64,000 nucleotides of DNA from Pasteurellaceae bacterium Macca (lineage in GTDB: Bacteria > Pseudomonadota > Gammaproteobacteria > Enterobacterales > Pasteurellaceae). The position numbers were made by a program, and so were the translations under genes. Positions 49,670-59,792 of this stretch are shown piece after piece. Positions within the stretch are counted from its first letter, which is position 1, and every line of letters starts with the position of its first letter. The notes under the pieces are model-generated. The model ran no database searches. It saw only the letters and a list, made by a program, of their open reading frames with translations, and was not told the origin of the DNA. The stretch covers positions 1,792,001 through 1,856,000 of the forward strand of contig LVZB01000001.1 in NCBI GenBank assembly GCA_023101485.1, in the 5' to 3' direction.

Positions 49670-50707
49670 GTGGCATTACTTGATATTCGACATTTAAGCA
49701 TCGAAATTGACACCCCCACAGGGCGGGTGAAAATGGTCGATGACATCAACCTCACCATCGATAGTGGCGAAATTTGCGGATTAGTCGGGGAGTCTGGCTC
49801 GGGGAAAAGCCTGATCGCCAAAGTGATTTGTGGCTTAGTGAAAGAGGAGTGGATTATCACTGCCGACCGTTTTCGCTTTAATGATATTGAACTGCTAAAA
49901 CTCACTCCTCACCAACGGCGAAAACTTGTGGGGGATGATATTTCAATGATCTTCCAAGACCCACTCTCCTGCCTAGACCCAAGTGAGCGGATTGGCGAAC
50001 AGCTTATTGAAACTATCCGCTTTAAAGGAAAATGGTGGCAACGTTTTGGCTGGAAAAAACGCAAAGCCATTGAGCTTTTGCACCGTGTTGGGATTAAAGA
50101 TCATAAAGATATTATGGAGAGCTACCCCAGCGATCTCACCGAAGGCGAAGCCCAAAAAGTGACTATTGCAATGGCAGTGGCGAATCAACCTCGCCTGTTA
50201 GTGGCAGATGAGCCAACGAATACCATGGAAGCCACCACCCAATTACAAATTTATCGGTTGCTATCGAGTATGAATAAAAACCTCGGCACGTCTATTCTCT
50301 TAGTGAGTAATGATATGGTGAGTATTCATAAATGGGTGGATGCTTTTAATGTCCTTTATTGCGGACAAACCGTGGAAATTGCGAGTAAAGAAACCATTAT
50401 GGAAACCCCTTTCCACCCTTATACCGCCGTGCTATTGCACAGCGTGCCCGATTTCTCCAAACCCCTTCCTTTTAAAGGGCGATTAAATACCCTCAAAGGC
50501 ACCGTACCGATGCTACAAGAGATGCCTATTGGTTGCAGGCTCGGCCCTCGTTGCCCCTTTGCCCAGAAAAAATGCGTGCAAAAGCCCCCCCTACGGAAAT
50601 TCCGCCAACACGAATTTGCCTGCCATTTCCCTATCAATTTCAAGGAGCAAAATTTCCTCCGCAAAGAGGAATTTACCCCCGTTGTGGTGGCAGAATCCGA
50701 TAATTAG
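49670..50707 (+). CDS. sapD: Sap ABC transporter ATP-binding protein SapD
   Basis: A 345-residue ATPase starting with GTG after GGGGGA. Walker A is [16 protein letters not shown]; the signature is the SapD-type [13 protein letters not shown] instead of LSGGQ; Walker B is [14 protein letters not shown]-terminal oligopeptide-transporter cysteine motif is visible ([14 protein letters not shown]). In E. coli and Haemophilus sapF follows; here no sapF lies next to it. Confidence 0.93.
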   Translation: MALLDIRHLSIEIDTPTGRVKMVDDINLTIDSGEICGLVGESGSGKSLIAKVICGLVKEEWIITADRFRFNDIELLKLTPHQRRKLVGDDISMIFQDPLSCLDPSERIGEQLIETIRFKGKWWQRFGWKKRKAIELLHRVGIKDHKDIMESYPSDLTEGEAQKVTIAMAVANQPRLLVADEPTNTMEATTQLQIYRLLSSMNKNLGTSILLVSNDMVSIHKWVDAFNVLYCGQTVEIASKETIMETPFHPYTAVLLHSVPDFSKPLPFKGRLNTLKGTVPMLQEMPIGCRLGPRCPFAQKKCVQKPPLRKFRQHEFACHFPINFKEQNFLRKEEFTPVVVAESDN

Positions 50708-50713
50708 CCCATG

Positions 50714-50723
50714 ACAAGCGGTC
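50714..50723 (+). repeat. Apl-type DNA uptake signal after sapD
   Basis: An exact ACAAGCGGTC followed by GTTTTTT, 7 bp after the sapD stop, where sapF would be expected. Confidence 0.75.
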
Positions 50724-50797
50724 GTTTTTTGGCGAGATTTTGTCTTGGCTTCCGATATTGAATAGGGAATGGGTAAAAATAACGAGAAGAGGGTGGT

Positions 50798-51889
50798 ATG
50801 AAAATAAATCAACAAATTGCACAGAAAATTGTAAAACGTGCGATGCAAATTATTCCCTATTCAGTTAATGTGATGGATGAAAAAGGAATAATTATTGCCT
50901 CAGGTGATCCAAACCGCTTGCAACAACTCCATAGTGGTGCAGTGATGGCGTTACGCAAGAATCAAGCGATTGAGATTGATGAATCTCTCGTGACGGTATG
51001 GAAAAATGCGGTCAAAATAGGCATCAATTTACCTATTACTTATATGGGATCAAACGTTGGTGTCGTGGGGATTTCAGGACAACCGAATGAAGTTCGTCAT
51101 TACACTGAATTTGTGAAAATGACCGCAGAACTGATTATTGAGCAGTCCGCACTCCTTGAAAAAGAGCGTTGGGATCGCCGTTATAAAGAAGAGTTTGTTC
51201 GACAGCTGATTTCAGGCAGTTTGGCACATCAACAAATCACCCAGCAGGCGAGCTTTTTCAATCTTGATCCTAACAGTGCTTTTGCCGTTATTATCATTAA
51301 ACTTACTCACCCCATTGCGGAAAATTTACAACAACTGATTGCCCATTTAGAGCATTATTACCCTCACTTAGCCACCGCTGTCATTGATTTAGATAAAGTT
51401 ATTCTATTACGCCCTCTTGAACAGATTTCCTTTTTGCGTAAGCCTAAACAACTTTCGCAATACTTGCCTAATGATTGCCGCTTAACCTATAAGATTGCCA
51501 TTGGTTGTTTGGTTAAAACACTGTATCAAGCGCCCGTATCTTATCAAACGGCATTACAAAGTTTGCATTATGGCGAAACCTTTCGCCCTAAAAAACAGGT
51601 TCTCTTTTTTGATGATGACAAATTACCCGCTTTACTTGGCGAATTTGGGCAATCTTGGCAGGCAGAACAGCTGCTCGAACCGATTTATACATTACATCGT
51701 TTAGATGATAAACAGCAGCTATTTAAAACCTTACAATCTTATTTTTTAGCAAATTGTGATCTTGATCACGCCGCGCAAACATTGTTTATTCATCCAAATA
51801 CTTTACGTTATCGATTGGCTAAAATTGAACAGCTAACCACCTTATCTTTCAATAAGATAGAACAAAAATTTAGGGGCTGTCCTAGATAA
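50798..51889 (+). CDS. cdaR: Sugar diacid/glycerate regulator CdaR, C-terminus replaced by IS
   Basis: The 363-residue product has the diacid-recognition N-terminal domain (QIAQKIVKRAMQIIPYSVNV...GIIIASGDPNRL...VGVVGISGQPNEV) and a PucR-type C-terminal HTH (DHAAQTLFIHPNTLRYRLAK). An insertion sequence starting at 51873 replaces the last codons: the frame now ends RGCPR. Removing the IS restores ILYLGAKLFTPLSKDAKNSP after QKF, i.e. about 20 residues. The HTH is intact, so partial activity is possible. CdaR activates glycerate/diacid genes; here the permease and kinase follow the IS. Confidence 0.88.
   Translation: MKINQQIAQKIVKRAMQIIPYSVNVMDEKGIIIASGDPNRLQQLHSGAVMALRKNQAIEIDESLVTVWKNAVKIGINLPITYMGSNVGVVGISGQPNEVRHYTEFVKMTAELIIEQSALLEKERWDRRYKEEFVRQLISGSLAHQQITQQASFFNLDPNSAFAVIIIKLTHPIAENLQQLIAHLEHYYPHLATAVIDLDKVILLRPLEQISFLRKPKQLSQYLPNDCRLTYKIAIGCLVKTLYQAPVSYQTALQSLHYGETFRPKKQVLFFDDDKLPALLGEFGQSWQAEQLLEPIYTLHRLDDKQQLFKTLQSYFLANCDLDHAAQTLFIHPNTLRYRLAKIEQLTTLSFNKIEQKFRGCPR
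51865..51872. repeat. Target-site duplication, left
   Basis: AAAATTTA before the IS, repeated at 52592-52599. Confidence 0.9.
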
Positions 51890-52591
51890 CGACTAAAAAC
51901 TCGATTTGGGTTAAGATAGTCAAATGAGAAAAAGTCGTTTAAGTCAGCACAAACAAAATAAACTTATTGAACTGTTTGTTGCAGGAGTTACAGCGAGAAC
52001 TGCTGCTGAACTAGTGAATGTAAACAAGACAACTGCCGCTTACTATTTTCATCGCTTGCGATTTCTTATCTATCAAAACAGCCCACATTTGGAGATGTTT
52101 GATGGGGAAATAGAAGCCGATGAAAGCTATTTTGGTGGTACACGCAAAGGCAAGCGTGGACGTGGTGCAGCGGGTAAAACTGCGGTATTCGGGCTGTTGA
52201 AACGCAATGGCAAAGTTTATACTGTTGCCGTACCGAACACGCAATCCGCCACGTTGTTACCGATAATTCGAGAACAAGTTAAGCCTGATAGCATTGTTTA
52301 CACGGATTTCTATCGAAGTTATGATGTACTTGATGTGAGTGAATTTAATCATTTTCGTATCAACCATAATACGCACTTTGCAGAAAAACAAAATCACATT
52401 AACGGAATTGAGAATTTCTGGAACCAAGCAAAACGCCATTTACGCAAATTTAATGGTATTCCCAAAGCTCATTTTGAGCTGTATTTGAAAGAATGTGAAT
52501 GGCGTTTTAATCACAGTAACTTAAAGTCTCAAATTTCCTTTCTAAAACAATTAGTTAAAGAGAGTTTGGTCTAGTTATCTAGGACAGCCCC
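51873..52591 (+). mobile_element. IS1016-group (IS1595 family) insertion sequence in cdaR
   Basis: A 719-bp element with perfect 18-bp inverted ends (GGGGCTGTCCTAGATAAC and its complement at 52574-52591) and an 8-bp direct repeat AAAATTTA on both sides. Its sequence is the parent type of the decayed copy at 16454-17097 and differs from the copy at 14213. Intact ends and duplication imply recent movement. Confidence 0.93.
51924..52574 (+). CDS. IS1595-family transposase (IS1016 group)
   Basis: The 216-residue protein has MFDGEIEADESYFGG with the first catalytic Asp, SIVYTDFYRSYDVLDVSEF with the second, and NHINGIENFWNQAKRHL with the third motif. The N-terminal half (GVTARTAAELVNVNKTTAA) is HTH-like. 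Full length and uninterrupted. Confidence 0.93.
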   Translation: MRKSRLSQHKQNKLIELFVAGVTARTAAELVNVNKTTAAYYFHRLRFLIYQNSPHLEMFDGEIEADESYFGGTRKGKRGRGAAGKTAVFGLLKRNGKVYTVAVPNTQSATLLPIIREQVKPDSIVYTDFYRSYDVLDVSEFNHFRINHNTHFAEKQNHINGIENFWNQAKRHLRKFNGIPKAHFELYLKECEWRFNHSNLKSQISFLKQLVKESLV

Positions 52592-52599
52592 AAAATTTA
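52592..52599. repeat. Target-site duplication, right
   Basis: AAAATTTA, identical to 51865-51872. Confidence 0.9.
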
Positions 52600-52750
52600 T
52601 CTTGTATTTAGGGGCTAAACTTTTTACACCTTTGTCAAAAGATGCAAAAAATAGCCCATAAGGTCGCCTCTTTTTGGAAATTTAAACAAAGATTCTGAGA
52701 GAAAAAAGAAAATAATAGCGTTATTTCATCACCTAAAAAGGAGAATTCAA

Positions 52751-54013
52751 ATGACGACGGTTTCCGCCTTAGGGGCAATTGTTGCCCTCTCTGTTGCAAT
52801 TTTACTTATTCTTAAAAAAGTGCCACCGGCTTATGGAATGCTTGTTGGTGCATTAACAGGTGGATTAGTAGGTGGCGCAGATTTAAGCCAAACAGTGAGT
52901 TTGATGATTGGTGGCGCACAAGGGATTACCACTGCGGTAATGCGAATTTTAGCCGCAGGGGTCTTAGCCGGCGTATTGATTGAGTCAGGGGCGGCTAACA
53001 CGATCGCTGAAACTATTGTGAAAAAACTAGGGGAAACGCGCGTACTGTTAGCCTTAGTGCTTTCTACCTTGATTTTAACCGCTGTGGGGGTGTTTATTGA
53101 TGTGGCAGTGATTACAGTATCCCCGATTGCATTAGCCCTTGCGAAGCGGAGTAAGATCTCCAAAATGGCGATTCTTTTAGCGATGATTGGGGGCGGAAAA
53201 GCAGGGAATTTGATGTCGCCCAATCCAAATGCCATTGCCGCTTCTGATGCTTTCCATTTACCTTTAACTTCTGTGATGGCTGCGGGGATTATTCCGGCTA
53301 TCTTTGGGTTGATATTCACCTACTTTCTCGCAAAACGTTTAATTCATAAAGGCACGATGGTGCAAGAAAATGAAGTGCTTGTGAAAGATGATAAAACGTT
53401 GCCTACTTTTTTACCCGCGATGATTGCACCTTTATGTGCGATTTTTCTCCTTGCCCTACGCCCTATTGCAGGGATTAAAGTTGATCCGCTAATTGCCTTG
53501 CCACTTGGTGGCTTAGTCGGTGCATTAGCAATGGGAAAAATCCAACAGATTAACCAATTTGCTATCTCTGGCTTAGCCAAAATGTCTTCTGTGGCGATTA
53601 TGTTACTTGGCACAGGGGCATTAGCCGGCATTATTTCGCATTCGGGATTAAAAGATGTGTTAATTGAAGGTTTAACTGCTTCGGGATTACCTTCTTACCT
53701 ACTTGCACCGATTTCAGGGGCGTTGATGTCCCTTGCAACGGCTTCTACCACAGCAGGTACAGTGGTGGCATCAAATGTATTTAGTGCCACCTTATTAGAA
53801 CTCGGTGTTTCAGCATTAGCCGGCGCGGCAATGATTCACGCCGGTGCAACGGTCTTTGATCATATGCCTCACGGCTCGTTCTTCCACGCTACTGGGGGAA
53901 GTATCAATATGGATATTAAAGAGCGCTTAAAATTGATTCCCTATGAAACGGCGGTTGGTTTAATTATGGCGATTATTTCAACCCTTGTATTTGGCGTATT
54001 ACAACTGTTTTAG
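52751..54013 (+). CDS. GntP-family permease, probable glycerate/gluconate transporter
   Basis: A 420-residue membrane protein with about twelve helices. GGGKAGNLMSPNPNAIAASDAF, LLGTGALAGIISHSGLKDVL and MIHAGATVFDHMPHGSFFHATGG are typical of the GntP proton-symporter family. The gene lies between cdaR and garK, as in H. influenzae (regulator, GntP-type permease, glycerate kinase), so glycerate or a related hydroxy acid is the likely substrate. GGAG is 8 bp upstream of the ATG. garK follows after 9 bp, forming an operon. Confidence 0.88.
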   Translation: MTTVSALGAIVALSVAILLILKKVPPAYGMLVGALTGGLVGGADLSQTVSLMIGGAQGITTAVMRILAAGVLAGVLIESGAANTIAETIVKKLGETRVLLALVLSTLILTAVGVFIDVAVITVSPIALALAKRSKISKMAILLAMIGGGKAGNLMSPNPNAIAASDAFHLPLTSVMAAGIIPAIFGLIFTYFLAKRLIHKGTMVQENEVLVKDDKTLPTFLPAMIAPLCAIFLLALRPIAGIKVDPLIALPLGGLVGALAMGKIQQINQFAISGLAKMSSVAIMLLGTGALAGIISHSGLKDVLIEGLTASGLPSYLLAPISGALMSLATASTTAGTVVASNVFSATLLELGVSALAGAAMIHAGATVFDHMPHGSFFHATGGSINMDIKERLKLIPYETAVGLIMAIISTLVFGVLQLF

Positions 54014-54022
54014 GAGCAAATT

Positions 54023-55156
54023 ATGCACATTCTTATCGCCCCCGATTCGTTTAAAGAAAGCCTGACAGCCCTTGAAGTAGCGCAATCGATTGAAATCGGT
54101 CTAAAACGCATTTTGCCGAATGCAACATTTGAAAACGTCCCAATGGCAGACGGTGGGGAGGGCTCGGTGCAATCCCTTGTGGATGCTACGGCAGGATCGC
54201 TGATTGAAACCGAAGTAACCGCCCCTTTGGGCAATAAAGTGAAAGCAACCTTTGGGCTATCGGGGGATGGAACAACGGCGTTTATTGAAATGGCGAGTGC
54301 ATCAGGGCTACATCTTGTGCCGATGTTGCAACGTAATCCACTAAAAACCACTAGTTACGGTACAGGCGAGTTGATTAAAAAAGCCTTAGATCTCGGCGTT
54401 AAAAAACTGATTTTGGGCATTGGTGGCAGTGCAACGAATGACGGTGGGGTGGGAATGCTCCAAGCCCTTGGAATGGATTTTTTAGATAAACAAGGGAAAA
54501 CGATTCCCTTTGGTGGTGAAGCCCTTGCTCAAATTGCGTGCATTTCTTCAACACATTTAGATAGCCGTTTAGCTCAAATTGAGATTGAAGTGGCGTGCGA
54601 TGTGGATAATCCTCTCTATGGCGAACGAGGGGCGGCTACGATTTTTGCGCCACAAAAAGGGGCAACGCCTGAAATGGTTGAAGTGTTAGATCACGCCTTG
54701 ATTCATTTTGCTCACCAAGTTTCTCAACATATTGGCATTGATATTGCACATCAAGCAGGTGCTGGGGCAGCTGGCGGAATGGGGGGCGGATTGCTACTAT
54801 TACCGAATGTTCGGCTTCAATCAGGGGTGCAAATTTTAATTAACGCCACAGGGTTAAGGGAAAAAGTCGCCAAGGCGGATCTTGTGATTACAGGGGAGGG
54901 CAGAATGGATGCTCAATCCATTGCCGGTAAAACGCCTATCGGGGTCGCAAAATTGGCTAAGCAGTTTGGTAAGCCAGTCATTGCGGTGGTGGGGAGTTTA
55001 AGGGAGGATTATACGGTGGTGTATGATCACGGCATTGATGCCGTTTTCCCGATTATCCGCCAAATCGATAACCTTGAAAGCACGTTATTGAAAGGGCGAG
55101 AGAATTTGATTTCTACGGCAGAAAATATCGCTCGCTTAATTCAGTTAATGCCTTGA
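54023..55156 (+). CDS. garK: Glycerate kinase
   Basis: The 377-residue class I glycerate 2-kinase begins HILIAPDSFKESLTALEVAQSIE and contains VPMADGGEGSVQSLVDA, GIGGSATNDGGVGMLQALG and AGAAGGMGGGLLLL, all family signatures. It phosphorylates glycerate to phosphoglycerate, feeding glycolysis after uptake by the upstream permease. Predicted to be activated by CdaR. It converges on tsf across a shared terminator. Confidence 0.94.
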   Translation: MHILIAPDSFKESLTALEVAQSIEIGLKRILPNATFENVPMADGGEGSVQSLVDATAGSLIETEVTAPLGNKVKATFGLSGDGTTAFIEMASASGLHLVPMLQRNPLKTTSYGTGELIKKALDLGVKKLILGIGGSATNDGGVGMLQALGMDFLDKQGKTIPFGGEALAQIACISSTHLDSRLAQIEIEVACDVDNPLYGERGAATIFAPQKGATPEMVEVLDHALIHFAHQVSQHIGIDIAHQAGAGAAGGMGGGLLLLPNVRLQSGVQILINATGLREKVAKADLVITGEGRMDAQSIAGKTPIGVAKLAKQFGKPVIAVVGSLREDYTVVYDHGIDAVFPIIRQIDNLESTLLKGRENLISTAENIARLIQLMP

Positions 55157-55207
55157 TTCGAAGAATTGAGAGAAAGAGATATTTTATAATCTAGCTATCT
55201 ATAAATA

Positions 55208-55240
55208 GAAAAAGCGAGCTTAAAGCTCGCTTTTCTTCTC
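55208..55240. terminator. Bidirectional terminator between garK and tsf
   Basis: A long perfect stem (AAAAGCGAGCTT/AAGCTCGCTTTT, 55210-55234) with flanking A and T runs serves both convergent genes. Confidence 0.88.
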
Positions 55241-55254
55241 TTTTTCCGTAGAAA

Positions 55255-56106
55255 TTATGCGTTACCGCCAGTGATTTTCGCCACTTCTGCTGCGAAATCT
55301 TCTTCTACTTTCTCGATACCTTCACCCACTTCTAAACGAATGAAGTTAGAAACCGAGGTATTCACTGATTTTAAGTAGCTACCTACAGATTGTGATGGAT
55401 CCATAACAAATGCTTGACCGGTTAATGAGACTTCACCAGTGAATTTCGCCATACGGCCTTCAACCATTTTCTCTGCGATCTCTTTTGGTTTGCCAGAGTT
55501 CATTGCGATTTCGATTTGAATTTCACGCTCTTTAGCAACAACATCAGCAGAAACATCTTCTGGGTTTACGAATTCTGGTTTAGAGGCTGCAACGTGCATT
55601 GCAACTTTTTTGAGTTCTTCTTCTGAACCTTGACCTGCAACTAACACACCGATTTTCGCGCCGTGTAAGTATTGTGCAATCACATCGCCATCTAAGAATT
55701 GAACACGACGAATGTTCATGTTCTCACCGATTTTAGCCACTAATGCAACACGTTTTTCTTCAAATTGTGCTGCTAATGCTTCGATAGTGATACCTTTGTT
55801 AGCTGCTGCATAGTCTGCAACTTCGTTCGCTAAACCTAAGAAACCGGCATCTTTTGCCACGAAGTCAGTTTGGCAGTTCATTTCAACTAATACGCCAAAG
55901 CCGTTTGCAACACGAGCAAGGATAACGCCTTCTGCCGCAATGTTACCTGCTTTTTTCGCTGCTTTTGCTTGACCTGATTTACGCATATTGTCGATAGCAA
56001 GTTCGATATCACCGTTTGCTTCTACTAACGCTTTTTTACATTCCATCATACCTGCGCCTGTACGCTCACGCAGTTCTTTTACTAATGCCGCTGTAATTTC
56101 AGCCAT
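55255..56106 (-). CDS. tsf: Elongation factor Ts
   Basis: The 283-residue guanine nucleotide exchange factor of EF-Tu. The N-terminal UBA-like domain has [22 protein letters not shown], and the core has [15 protein letters not shown], the TDFVAK element that contacts EF-Tu. Length matches E. coli (283). It is downstream of rpsB in the usual rpsB-tsf operon, with an attenuating hairpin between. Confidence 0.97.
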   Translation of the reverse strand: MAEITAALVKELRERTGAGMMECKKALVEANGDIELAIDNMRKSGQAKAAKKAGNIAAEGVILARVANGFGVLVEMNCQTDFVAKDAGFLGLANEVADYAAANKGITIEALAAQFEEKRVALVAKIGENMNIRRVQFLDGDVIAQYLHGAKIGVLVAGQGSEEELKKVAMHVAASKPEFVNPEDVSADVVAKEREIQIEIAMNSGKPKEIAEKMVEGRMAKFTGEVSLTGQAFVMDPSQSVGSYLKSVNTSVSNFIRLEVGEGIEKVEEDFAAEVAKITGGNA

Positions 56107-56124
56107 TTTAGATTCCTCTTAATT

Positions 56125-56160
56125 GAAAAAAGAAAGCAGGGAGAAAATCGCCCTGCTTCA
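56125..56160 (-). terminator. Attenuating hairpin between rpsB and tsf
   Basis: AAGCAGGG (56134-56141) and CCCTGCTT (56151-56158) pair; on the minus strand the stem is followed by TTTCTTTTTTC. It would terminate some rpsB transcripts before tsf. Confidence 0.72.
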
Positions 56161-56199
56161 CAATGTTATGAATTGTTTTAAGGGCTTGCCTTATAACGA

Positions 56200-56922
56200 T
56201 TATTCAGCCGCTGCTTCTGGTGCGATTTCCGCTTCCACTTCTTGGCCACGACCTTCTTTGATTGCAGCAACAGCAACATCAACATAAAGTTGAATTGCAC
56301 GAGCTGCATCGTCATTACCTGGGATAACGTAGTTCACGCCGTCTGGGCTTGCGTTAGTATCAACGATAGCAAAAACAGGGATACCTAAGTTGTTTGCTTC
56401 TTTGATTGCGATGTGTTCATAGTCTGCACCGATAACAAAGATTGCATCAGGAAGACCTGCCATATCTTTGATACCGCCTAAGCTTAATTCTAATTTTTCA
56501 AGCTCACGGGTACGCATTAACGCTTCTTTCTTGGTGATTTTCTCGAAAGTGCCGTCCTGCGTTTGTGCTTCTAAATCTTTTAAACGTTTGATTGATTGAC
56601 GAACGGTTTTCCAGTTAGTCAACATACCACCTAACCAACGGTGGTTAACGTAGAATTGTTGGCTCTCTACTGCTGCTGCTTTAACGGCATCAGATGCTGC
56701 ACGTTTGGTACCAACGAAAAGAATTTTACCGTTGTTGCTTGCAATACGGGTTAATTCCGCAAGTGCTTCGTTGAATAATGGTAATGTTTTCTCTAAGTTG
56801 ATGATATGAACACCGTTACGCGCACCGAAAATGAATGGTTTCATTTTTGGGTTCCAGTAACGAGTTTGGTGACCGAAGTGAACGCCTGCGTTAAGCATAT
56901 CGCGCATAGATACTTGTGCCAT
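56200..56922 (-). CDS. rpsB: 30S ribosomal protein S2
   Basis: The 240-residue protein begins [20 protein letters not shown] and contains [24 protein letters not shown]-like [16 protein letters not shown] and [25 protein letters not shown], all universal S2 segments. ATG at 56922 is used (AAGGAAC upstream); an in-frame extension upstream runs into the leader hairpins. First gene of rpsB-tsf. Confidence 0.97.
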   Translation of the reverse strand: MAQVSMRDMLNAGVHFGHQTRYWNPKMKPFIFGARNGVHIINLEKTLPLFNEALAELTRIASNNGKILFVGTKRAASDAVKAAAVESQQFYVNHRWLGGMLTNWKTVRQSIKRLKDLEAQTQDGTFEKITKKEALMRTRELEKLELSLGGIKDMAGLPDAIFVIGADYEHIAIKEANNLGIPVFAIVDTNASPDGVNYVIPGNDDAARAIQLYVDVAVAAIKEGRGQEVEAEIAPEAAAE

Positions 56923-57025
56923 AAGAAAGTTCCTTTTGTGTTGTTCCGCTTGACTTAGCGGAAGGGTTTTGCCTCTACATACCCTTAATATCGACTGATT
57001 GCTCAGCACCCCGATAGTAAGTTAT
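56923..57025 (-). promoter_or_regulatory. Structured rpsB leader (candidate S2 autoregulatory element)
   Basis: The ~100-nt leader can form two hairpins: TTCCGCT/AGCGGAA (56944-56950 and 56957-56963) and AAGGGT/ACCCTT (56962-56967 and 56981-56986), which overlap by two bases and so compete or stack. S2 autoregulation through the rpsB leader is established in gamma-proteobacteria; equivalence of these stems is inferred. Confidence 0.5.
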
Positions 57026-57060
57026 TGATATGTATGTGATTTTGGGTTAATAAATATAAA

Positions 57061-57095
57061 CGTTTTTGCACCGTCCAATGAACAGTGCAAAAACG
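57061..57095 (-). terminator. Hairpin after glmU
   Basis: CGTTTTTGCAC (57061-57071) and GTGCAAAAACG (57085-57095) form a perfect 11-bp stem, with T residues following on the minus strand. It separates glmU from rpsB. Confidence 0.7.
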
Positions 57096-57175
57096 GTCGG
57101 GATTCTACTGAAAAAATAAACAAAAAGCGAGAAGAATTTACCGCAAGCGGTGAGATTTTTCTGAAAATTTGTTGT

Positions 57176-58540
57176 TTATTTTTTCTTGGTTGGACGTTGC
57201 CAACCGGTGATGTGACGTTGCGCTACTCGGCTGATGACTAATTCATTCTCGGCAACATCTTTGGTGATTGTTGCCCCTGCCCCAATGGTTGCACCACTGG
57301 CTATGGTTACCGGTGCGACTAATTGGCTGTCTGAACCGACAAAAACATTATCCCCGATAATGGTTTTAAACTTGTTTGCACCGTCATAATTACAGGTAAT
57401 GACACCCGCACCGATATTACAATTTTCCCCGACTTCGGCATCGCCAACATAAGTTAAGTGATTGACTTTTGAACCCACACCAACTTCGGCGTTTTTAATT
57501 TCCACAAAATTACCAACGTGTGTTGAATCGGCTAATTTTGTGCCAGGGCGTAAGCGAGAGAAAGGTCCAATTTTCACCTCAACGCCGACTACCGTGTCTT
57601 CTAAAACAGAGTAGGGCTTAATTTCAACATTGTCGCCAATTTCGCAGTTTTTCAACACACACCCTGCCCCGATTTTTACGCCGTTACCGAGTTTCACGTT
57701 CCCTTCTAAAATCACATTGATATCAATTTCGACATCTTTGCCGTGTTGAAGCTCACCACGAAGGTCAAAGCGGTTTGGATCAATTAACGTCACGCCGGCA
57801 AGGAGTAACTGTTCCCCTTGTCTTTTTTGATAATAACGCTCTAAGGCAGCCAGTTGCAGGCGATTATTCGCCCCTTCCACTTCCATAAGATCCGTAGCTT
57901 GTACCGCTTGCACTTGGAAACCATCACGATTTGCCATGGCGATAATATCCGTAATATAAAATTCCCCTTGGGCATTGTTATTATCAAGTTGGGCTAACCA
58001 CTTCTTAAAGCTCGCACCGCTAGCAACCATCACACCCGTGTTGATCTCTTGGATTTTCAGCTCTTCTGGGCTGGCATCTTTTTGTTCGACAATGCCCACG
58101 ACAGTGCCATTTTCACGCAAAATACGCCCGTAGCCCGTCGGGTTATCCAATACCACCGTGAGTAGTGCAATGCCGTTTTCCGGTTTTGCTTGGATCAATT
58201 TTTCCAAGGTTGCGGAGGTAATTAAAGGTGCATCGCCGTAGAGCATCAGAATATTTTCATCATCCGCAAAGAAAGGGGCGGCTTGTTGCATTGCATGGCC
58301 TGTGCCTAACTGTTCTGCTTGTAACACCCAATTCACCGGCTCGGCACTTAAACGCTGTTGTAACAGTTCGCCACCATGGCCGTAAATTAAATGAATCTGT
58401 TTGGCAGAAAGTTGTTTTGCAGTATCGATAACGTGTTTTACCATCGGCTTGCCTGCAATGGGGTGTAACACTTTGGGTAAATCGGAATACATCCGCGTGC
58501 CTTTGCCGGCGGCGAGGATCACAACGCTTAATGCGGTCAT
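57176..58540 (-). CDS. glmU: Bifunctional UDP-GlcNAc pyrophosphorylase/glucosamine-1-P acetyltransferase
   Basis: The 454-residue enzyme makes UDP-GlcNAc for peptidoglycan and lipid A. The N-terminal nucleotidyltransferase begins [30 protein letters not shown] is the metal-binding part. From about residue 250 a left-handed beta-helix of hexapeptide repeats follows ([20 protein letters not shown]...[15 protein letters not shown]). Length matches E. coli (456). Single gene upstream of rpsB on the same strand. Confidence 0.97.
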   Translation of the reverse strand: MTALSVVILAAGKGTRMYSDLPKVLHPIAGKPMVKHVIDTAKQLSAKQIHLIYGHGGELLQQRLSAEPVNWVLQAEQLGTGHAMQQAAPFFADDENILMLYGDAPLITSATLEKLIQAKPENGIALLTVVLDNPTGYGRILRENGTVVGIVEQKDASPEELKIQEINTGVMVASGASFKKWLAQLDNNNAQGEFYITDIIAMANRDGFQVQAVQATDLMEVEGANNRLQLAALERYYQKRQGEQLLLAGVTLIDPNRFDLRGELQHGKDVEIDINVILEGNVKLGNGVKIGAGCVLKNCEIGDNVEIKPYSVLEDTVVGVEVKIGPFSRLRPGTKLADSTHVGNFVEIKNAEVGVGSKVNHLTYVGDAEVGENCNIGAGVITCNYDGANKFKTIIGDNVFVGSDSQLVAPVTIASGATIGAGATITKDVAENELVISRVAQRHITGWQRPTKKK

Positions 58541-58623
58541 AAAATATCCTTTTATGTGAGAAAAAAATCGCGCTATTGTAAGGGAGCGTTACTGAAATGA
58601 AAAGGGATAATCCCAAAGGGCAG

Positions 58624-58633
58624 ACAAGCGGTC
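58624..58633 (+). repeat. Apl-type DNA uptake signal between glmU and yihI
   Basis: An exact ACAAGCGGTC followed by ATTTTTATC in the divergent intergenic region. Confidence 0.75.
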
Positions 58634-58728
58634 ATTTTTATCTGAAAATTTGCACCGATAATCTAATGCCCCACGGCGTACAGTTGTGATACAATCTCGC
58701 CTTATTTTAGTTTGAACATTGAAAAATT

Positions 58729-59307
58729 ATGAGTCGTGAAAAGAAAAGTCGCCGTTTAACCGACATTATGCCCCAACGTAAGACCGATAAATCGAAAGAA
58801 ATGCCCCTCCAAAGGCCTTCAAAAAATCGTAAGCCAACCCGTTATGAGTTAGATCAGCAAGCCCGTGAAGAGAAGAAAAAGCGTAAGCACAAAGGGCTAC
58901 CTTCGGGTAATCGTGCAAATGAAATGGCGGATCAGAAAAAGAAAGCCGTGAAAGAGCAAAAAGATCCTCGCATCGGCAGTCGCAAAAAAGTGCCTTTAAT
59001 GGTGGAGTTTGTTAATCAGCCAGAAAAAGGCAAAACCATTCAACCTGTGCCGGTGAAAGTGGAGGAAAAACCACGTCTGAGCCCAGAAGTAGAGTTAGCG
59101 CAGTTAGAAAATAACGAGTGCTTAAACCAATTACTCGATGAGTTAGAGGCAGGGAAAACCCTTTCAGCCGAAGATCAACGTTTTGTTGATGAGTGTTTAG
59201 ATCGTGTCCATGAATTGATGACCGAGCTTGGCATTGAAGATGAAGAAGAGGATACCGAAGCGTTATTACGTCAATTTGAAACTCTTGACATTAACAAATT
59301 CCGCTAA
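58729..59307 (+). CDS. yihI: Der GTPase-activating protein YihI
   Basis: A 192-residue protein with a long, very basic N-terminal half (residues 1-90, rich in K and [29 protein letters not shown]) and an acidic helical C-terminal half ([37 protein letters not shown]). GLPSGNR and the C-terminal helix pair identify YihI, which stimulates Der GTP hydrolysis and modulates ribosome assembly. It is 9 bp from a small membrane protein gene. Confidence 0.9.
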   Translation: MSREKKSRRLTDIMPQRKTDKSKEMPLQRPSKNRKPTRYELDQQAREEKKKRKHKGLPSGNRANEMADQKKKAVKEQKDPRIGSRKKVPLMVEFVNQPEKGKTIQPVPVKVEEKPRLSPEVELAQLENNECLNQLLDELEAGKTLSAEDQRFVDECLDRVHELMTELGIEDEEEDTEALLRQFETLDINKFR

Positions 59308-59316
59308 TTTTTGAAT

Positions 59317-59778
59317 ATGGTCAGATTCTTTTTAATCATTTTGGCGATCTTGATTGTGCTATCGATGGCATTTTATGCCCTGTCGCTTTTTATCAAGATT
59401 CGTCATCAACATAAAGCCCAACAGCAGGCACAGCATGCCCGTTTTCTGAATGTGATCGAAAGCATTGAGATTATTGCCAAAGCAATGGCAACGGAGCAAT
59501 GTGGCTTTTCCGAAGGGGTTTTACGCTTAAAGCCACTGTTGGATATTCTTGGTCAAAAATTAAGTCGCTTTCCGGCATTGTGGGCGTTGTTTGAAGTGGT
59601 GGAAACGATGCCCATTTTAGAGGCTCGTCAAAGTTTAAAACGCAATGAGCGAATGAAATTAGATCTCGAGCGTGAAGCCAAAGAAGCAGAATTAGCCAGC
59701 GAAATGCAGGCGGAATTAGTCCGTTTGCAAACAGAAATGGCGGATCTGCGTCAGCAACTGCAAAATAAGATGAAATAA
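59317..59778 (+). CDS. DUF2489 family membrane-anchored protein
   Basis: A 153-residue protein with one N-terminal helix (FFLIILAILIVLSMAFYAL) and a cytoplasmic domain ending in a long coiled coil (residues ~105-153, LDLEREAKEAELASEMQ...). EQCGFSEGVLRLKPLLDIL fits what I recall of DUF2489, often found next to yihI and hemN in this family. ATG at 59317 is used; a TTG two codons upstream is an alternative. Function unknown. Confidence 0.75.
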   Translation: MVRFFLIILAILIVLSMAFYALSLFIKIRHQHKAQQQAQHARFLNVIESIEIIAKAMATEQCGFSEGVLRLKPLLDILGQKLSRFPALWALFEVVETMPILEARQSLKRNERMKLDLEREAKEAELASEMQAELVRLQTEMADLRQQLQNKMK

Positions 59779-59792
59779 AGAAGTAGGTTTGA

